Below are positions 58,948 to 61,578 of a stretch of 61,578 nucleotides of DNA, piece by piece. Both the position numbers and the translations under genes were made by a program. The DNA is from an uncultured Collinsella sp. (GTDB taxonomy: Bacteria > Actinomycetota > Coriobacteriia > Coriobacteriales > Coriobacteriaceae). Where the stretch lies: contig CABQAK010000007.1 in NCBI GenBank assembly GCA_902462065.1, positions 1 through 61,578 on the forward strand. The letters are read 5' to 3'. Every line of letters starts with the position of its first letter. Positions within the stretch are counted from its first letter, which is position 1. The notes under the pieces are model-generated. The model was not told where the DNA came from, did not search any database, and saw nothing but the letters and a program-made list of their open reading frames with translations.

Positions 58948-60624
58948 TTACGAGAGCGACGTTCTCAGCAACTCGTTGAAGAGCTTCGGATTGCCCTTGC
59001 CGCGGCTCGCCTTCATGCACTGGCCCACCAAAAAGCCGATAACCTTCTGGTTGCCGTCACGATACTGCTGCGCCTGATCGGCACAGTTAGCCAGCACCTC
59101 GTCCACGATCGGCTGCAGCGCGCCGGCATCGCTCACCTGACGCATACCACGCTCGTCGACGATCTTGTTGGGATCGTCGCCGGTCTGAGCCATGGCTTCA
59201 AAGACCTCGTGCGCCTGGTTGGAGCTGATGGCATCGGTCGCCAGCAGCTTAGCCAGCGCTGCCACCTGGGCCGGTGCAATGCCGGACTCGGCCAGCGAGA
59301 CACCCGCGCCCTTAAGGTAGGCGATCATCTCGTTCACCAGCAAGTTTGCAACCGTCTGGGCCTCCTTGCCTGCCATACCGGCAGCGGCGGCCTCAAAGAA
59401 CTCGGCAAACTCGGGGTCGCCGGCGATCTGCTCGGCGTCGGCAGCCTTAATGCCAAAGTCGGCCTCAAAACGGGCGCGCTTGGCATCGGGCAGCTCGGGA
59501 ATCTCGCCACGGCAGCGGTCGATGAACTCGTCGTCCAGATCGAACGGTGCCAGGTCGGGATCGGGGAACAGACGATAGTCGTCGGCCGTTTCCTTCACAC
59601 GCATGACCACGGTGCGCTTGCGGCTGGGCTCCCAGTGGCGGGTCTCCTGATAGATGATGCCGCCCTCCTCGAGCACCTCGGCCTGACGGCAGATCTCGTA
59701 GGCAAGGCCGTCATGCAGGCTCTTAAACGAGTTGAGGTTCTTGAGCTCGGTCTTAGTGCCCAGCTTGGTCTCGCCGCGGCGGCGCAGCGACACGTTGCCA
59801 TCGCAGCGCATGGAGCCCTTCTCCATGGAGCAGTCCGAAATGCCCAGCGTCACAAAAATGCGACGGAGCTTCTCCATAAACAGGCGCGCTTCCTCGGGCG
59901 TACGCAAGTCGGGCTCAGTCACGAGCTCAATCAAAGGCGTGCCGCAGCGGTTGTAGTCGACGAGCGACTCGGCCGCGGCGGTAATGCGGCCCTCGGCGCC
60001 GCCCACGTGGACCATCTTGGCGGCGTCCTCCTCCATGTGGATGCGCAGGATGCGGATGGGCACCGTGTAGGAACCGTCCTCGCGGCGCTCGGGCATCTGC
60101 AGGTTGGACGCGTCATAGCTGGCCAGGTGGCCGGCGCGCTGGTTGCCCTCACGCATGGTCGACGTCATGGACGTGGACAGGCCCTCGGCGTTGGCCGAGG
60201 CGCTCGCCAGGCTCTGGGCCTCGGCCTCACCAAACGCGCAGTCGGGGCGCTCGGCGGCACCGCGACCGGTCACGTCCAGATCCAGGTGACCGTACATGGC
60301 AAAGGCAACCGGACCCTGCGTGGTCTGGAAGTTCTTGGCCATATCGGGATAGAAGTAGTGCTTGCGGTAGAACATCGAGTGGCGCTGGATCTCGCAGTTG
60401 GTGGCGAGACCGGCCTTGACGATGCTCTCGATGGCGCGCTTGTTGGGCACCGGCAGGGCGCCGGGCAGTCCCAGGCACACCGGGCACACGTTGGCGTTGG
60501 GCTCGTCATCGTGGCTGAGTTTGCAGTTGCAGAACATCTTGGTATCGAGTGCGGTGAGCTCGGTATGGATCTCCAGGCCGATCACGGCCTCCCAATCCTG
60601 CAGGACCTCGGAAAGCTCCTTCAT
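58948..60624 (-). CDS. gatB: Asp-tRNA(Asn)/Glu-tRNA(Gln) amidotransferase subunit B
   Basis: A 558-residue GatB, longer than the common 475-500 residues. It contains GLEIHTEL near the N-terminus, zinc-site cysteines Cys32, Cys34, Cys47 and Cys50 (FCNC and CPVC), the catalytic block PLIELVTEPD, and a helical plus YqeY-like C-terminal domain ending near KGNPKLFNELLR. GatB phosphorylates and positions the misacylated tRNA. The start overlaps the gatA stop by one base (TAATG). Copy 2 of the palindromic-arm element follows it directly. Confidence 0.96.
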   Translation of the reverse strand: MKELSEVLQDWEAVIGLEIHTELTALDTKMFCNCKLSHDDEPNANVCPVCLGLPGALPVPNKRAIESIVKAGLATNCEIQRHSMFYRKHYFYPDMAKNFQTTQGPVAFAMYGHLDLDVTGRGAAERPDCAFGEAEAQSLASASANAEGLSTSMTSTMREGNQRAGHLASYDASNLQMPERREDGSYTVPIRILRIHMEEDAAKMVHVGGAEGRITAAAESLVDYNRCGTPLIELVTEPDLRTPEEARLFMEKLRRIFVTLGISDCSMEKGSMRCDGNVSLRRRGETKLGTKTELKNLNSFKSLHDGLAYEICRQAEVLEEGGIIYQETRHWEPSRKRTVVMRVKETADDYRLFPDPDLAPFDLDDEFIDRCRGEIPELPDAKRARFEADFGIKAADAEQIAGDPEFAEFFEAAAAGMAGKEAQTVANLLVNEMIAYLKGAGVSLAESGIAPAQVAALAKLLATDAISSNQAHEVFEAMAQTGDDPNKIVDERGMRQVSDAGALQPIVDEVLANCADQAQQYRDGNQKVIGFLVGQCMKASRGKGNPKLFNELLRTSLS

Positions 60625-61578
60625 TACAGCTCGCCTCCCTTCCCGGCAAAATCGGGCGCGACGGAAAGCGCGGGCGCACCCGTGGCGGCATCGGCAAAGC
60701 CGCGCTCCAGGGCGCGGGCAAACGTGAGCAGCTGACGGTCCTTAAAGGCCGGACCCACCAGCTGGGCAGAAACGGGCAGCTGGGTATCCTCGCCCAGGCC
60801 CAGCGGCACCGAGATGCCACCGTTGCCACAAATGTTGAGCGAGATGGTGTACAGGTCGGAGAGGTACATCTGCGTGGGGTCGCTGATCTCGCCAAACTTA
60901 AAGGCCGTGCGCGGCGAGGCGGGCATGAGGATGGTGTCCACCTTGGCATACGCGGCGTCGTAGTCCTGCGTGATGAGCGTGCGGGCCTTTTGCGCGGCGT
61001 AGTAGTACTTGTCGTACACGCCCGAGCTCAGCAAGTAGGCGCCGAGCATCTGACGGCGCTTGGCCTCGGCGCCAAAGCCGTGGGCGCGCGACAGCGAGCT
61101 CTGGTCGGACAGGTTGGCGCAGCCCTCCTCCTGATAGCCGTAGCGAATGCCGTCGAAACGTGCCAGGTTGGAGAACGCCTCGGCCGGACCGATGACGTAG
61201 TAGGCGGCGATGGCGGCGTCCAGGTGCGGCAGGTCGACCTCGACCAGCTCGGCGCCCTGGTTCTGCAGCTCCTGGGCGGCGCGCTGAACAGCGGCCTTGA
61301 CCTCGGACGTCAAGCCCTCGGCCTCCATAAACGCAGGGATGATGCCCACGCGCTTGCCCTCGATGCTATCGTTGAGATGCTCAGTAAAGTCGACGGCGCA
61401 ATCCTGGCTGGTGCAGTCGTACGGATCGTGGCCCGCGCCGGTGAGCGCGTTCATGGCCAGCGCGACATCCTCGACCGTGCGGCCAAAGGGTCCCACCTGG
61501 TCGAGCGACGAGCCAAAGGCAACCACGCCGTAACGGCTCACGGCGCCATACGTGGGCTTAAAGCCCACCACGCCGTAC
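60624..61578 (-). CDS. gatA: Asp-tRNA(Asn)/Glu-tRNA(Gln) amidotransferase subunit A, partial
   Basis: The last 317 residues of GatA are inside the window. The visible part begins YGVVGFKPTYGAVSRYGVVAFGSSLDQVGPFGRTVEDV, matching the amidase-signature family just after its active-site GGSSGGSA region, which lies beyond the right edge. Further family blocks are RFDGIRYGYQ and LMPASPRTAFKFGE. GatA releases ammonia from glutamine. The gene overlaps gatB by one base. A gatC gene is expected upstream, outside the window. Confidence 0.95.
   Translation of the reverse strand, partial: YGVVGFKPTYGAVSRYGVVAFGSSLDQVGPFGRTVEDVALAMNALTGAGHDPYDCTSQDCAVDFTEHLNDSIEGKRVGIIPAFMEAEGLTSEVKAAVQRAAQELQNQGAELVEVDLPHLDAAIAAYYVIGPAEAFSNLARFDGIRYGYQEEGCANLSDQSSLSRAHGFGAEAKRRQMLGAYLLSSGVYDKYYYAAQKARTLITQDYDAAYAKVDTILMPASPRTAFKFGEISDPTQMYLSDLYTISLNICGNGGISVPLGLGEDTQLPVSAQLVGPAFKDRQLLTFARALERGFADAATGAPALSVAPDFAGKGGEL

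Noticed and set aside
58729..60735. Long open frame (668 codons) on the plus strand opposite gatB
   Set aside because: Antisense shadow of gatB. The upstream part also crosses the palindromic-arm element.

Overview
This is a GC-rich bacterial window with short intergenic spaces. Its protein set suggests a Coriobacteriia actinobacterium, most likely a gut Collinsella or close relative: GS-III glutamine synthetase, a split cobalamin-dependent methionine synthase, a MurT-GatD fusion, PTS alpha-glucoside uptake with a GH4 hydrolase, a 4Fe-4S polyferredoxin and a BTAD-type giant regulator. This assignment is inferred from protein character; no 16S gene is present.

Positions 1 to about 7470 are the right end of an integrative element lodged at the 3' end of guaA. 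It carries parB (cut by the left edge) and parA, a YraN-like nuclease relative, an AbiE toxin-antitoxin pair, a MobC-like protein, a tyrosine integrase with its excisionase, and a divergent XRE repressor. A spaced operator, CGTAC-N6-GTACG, occurs in both the int/xis/repressor control region and the parA promoter. An AT-rich 560-base tail with repeated ATTATTCCCG boxes lies between the repressor and guaA.

Positions 7.4-31 kb are chromosomal. They hold guaA, ansA, a divergent XRE/unknown pair, ychF, and an alpha-glucoside cluster (GH4 phospho-alpha-glucosidase, EIICB, Zn-dehydrogenase, GntR regulator with shared operators). These are followed by a polyferredoxin, a D-2-hydroxyacid dehydrogenase, gldA, an Fe-alcohol dehydrogenase, two TPR-like paralogues leading into a fused murT-gatD, tRNA-Glu(UUC), and glnA type III.

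Positions 31-46.5 kb hold metF, a free-standing methionine synthase activation domain and metH as one operon. Next come a UPF0210 protein, a methyltransferase, yhbY, a 999-residue BTAD regulator, nagB, a glucose-type EIIA (a plausible partner of the distant EIICB), glmM and rplM-rpsI. nagB and glmM point to amino-sugar metabolism.

Positions 46.5-61.6 kb hold a patatin-like lipase, ssrA (tmRNA), a PIN/antitoxin pair, an atypical P1B-type ATPase with a small partner, a two-subunit ABC transporter with a divergent AraC regulator, an AAA/DUF4143 ATPase, and gatB-gatA (gatA cut by the right edge).

The most unusual content is intergenic. Two elements (37373-37508 and 58802-58944) have perfect 32-33 bp inverted arms of mostly different sequence around the same core (ACAGTCCTG ... 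CACATTAAGTG ... GTGCGGAACTC). The internal hairpin stem also covaries. Both lie directly after a stop codon, on the gene's own strand. The window also has two MITE-like inverted-repeat elements, tandem inverted repeats, REP-like hairpins, and partial copies of RNA 3' ends downstream of tRNA-Glu and ssrA.
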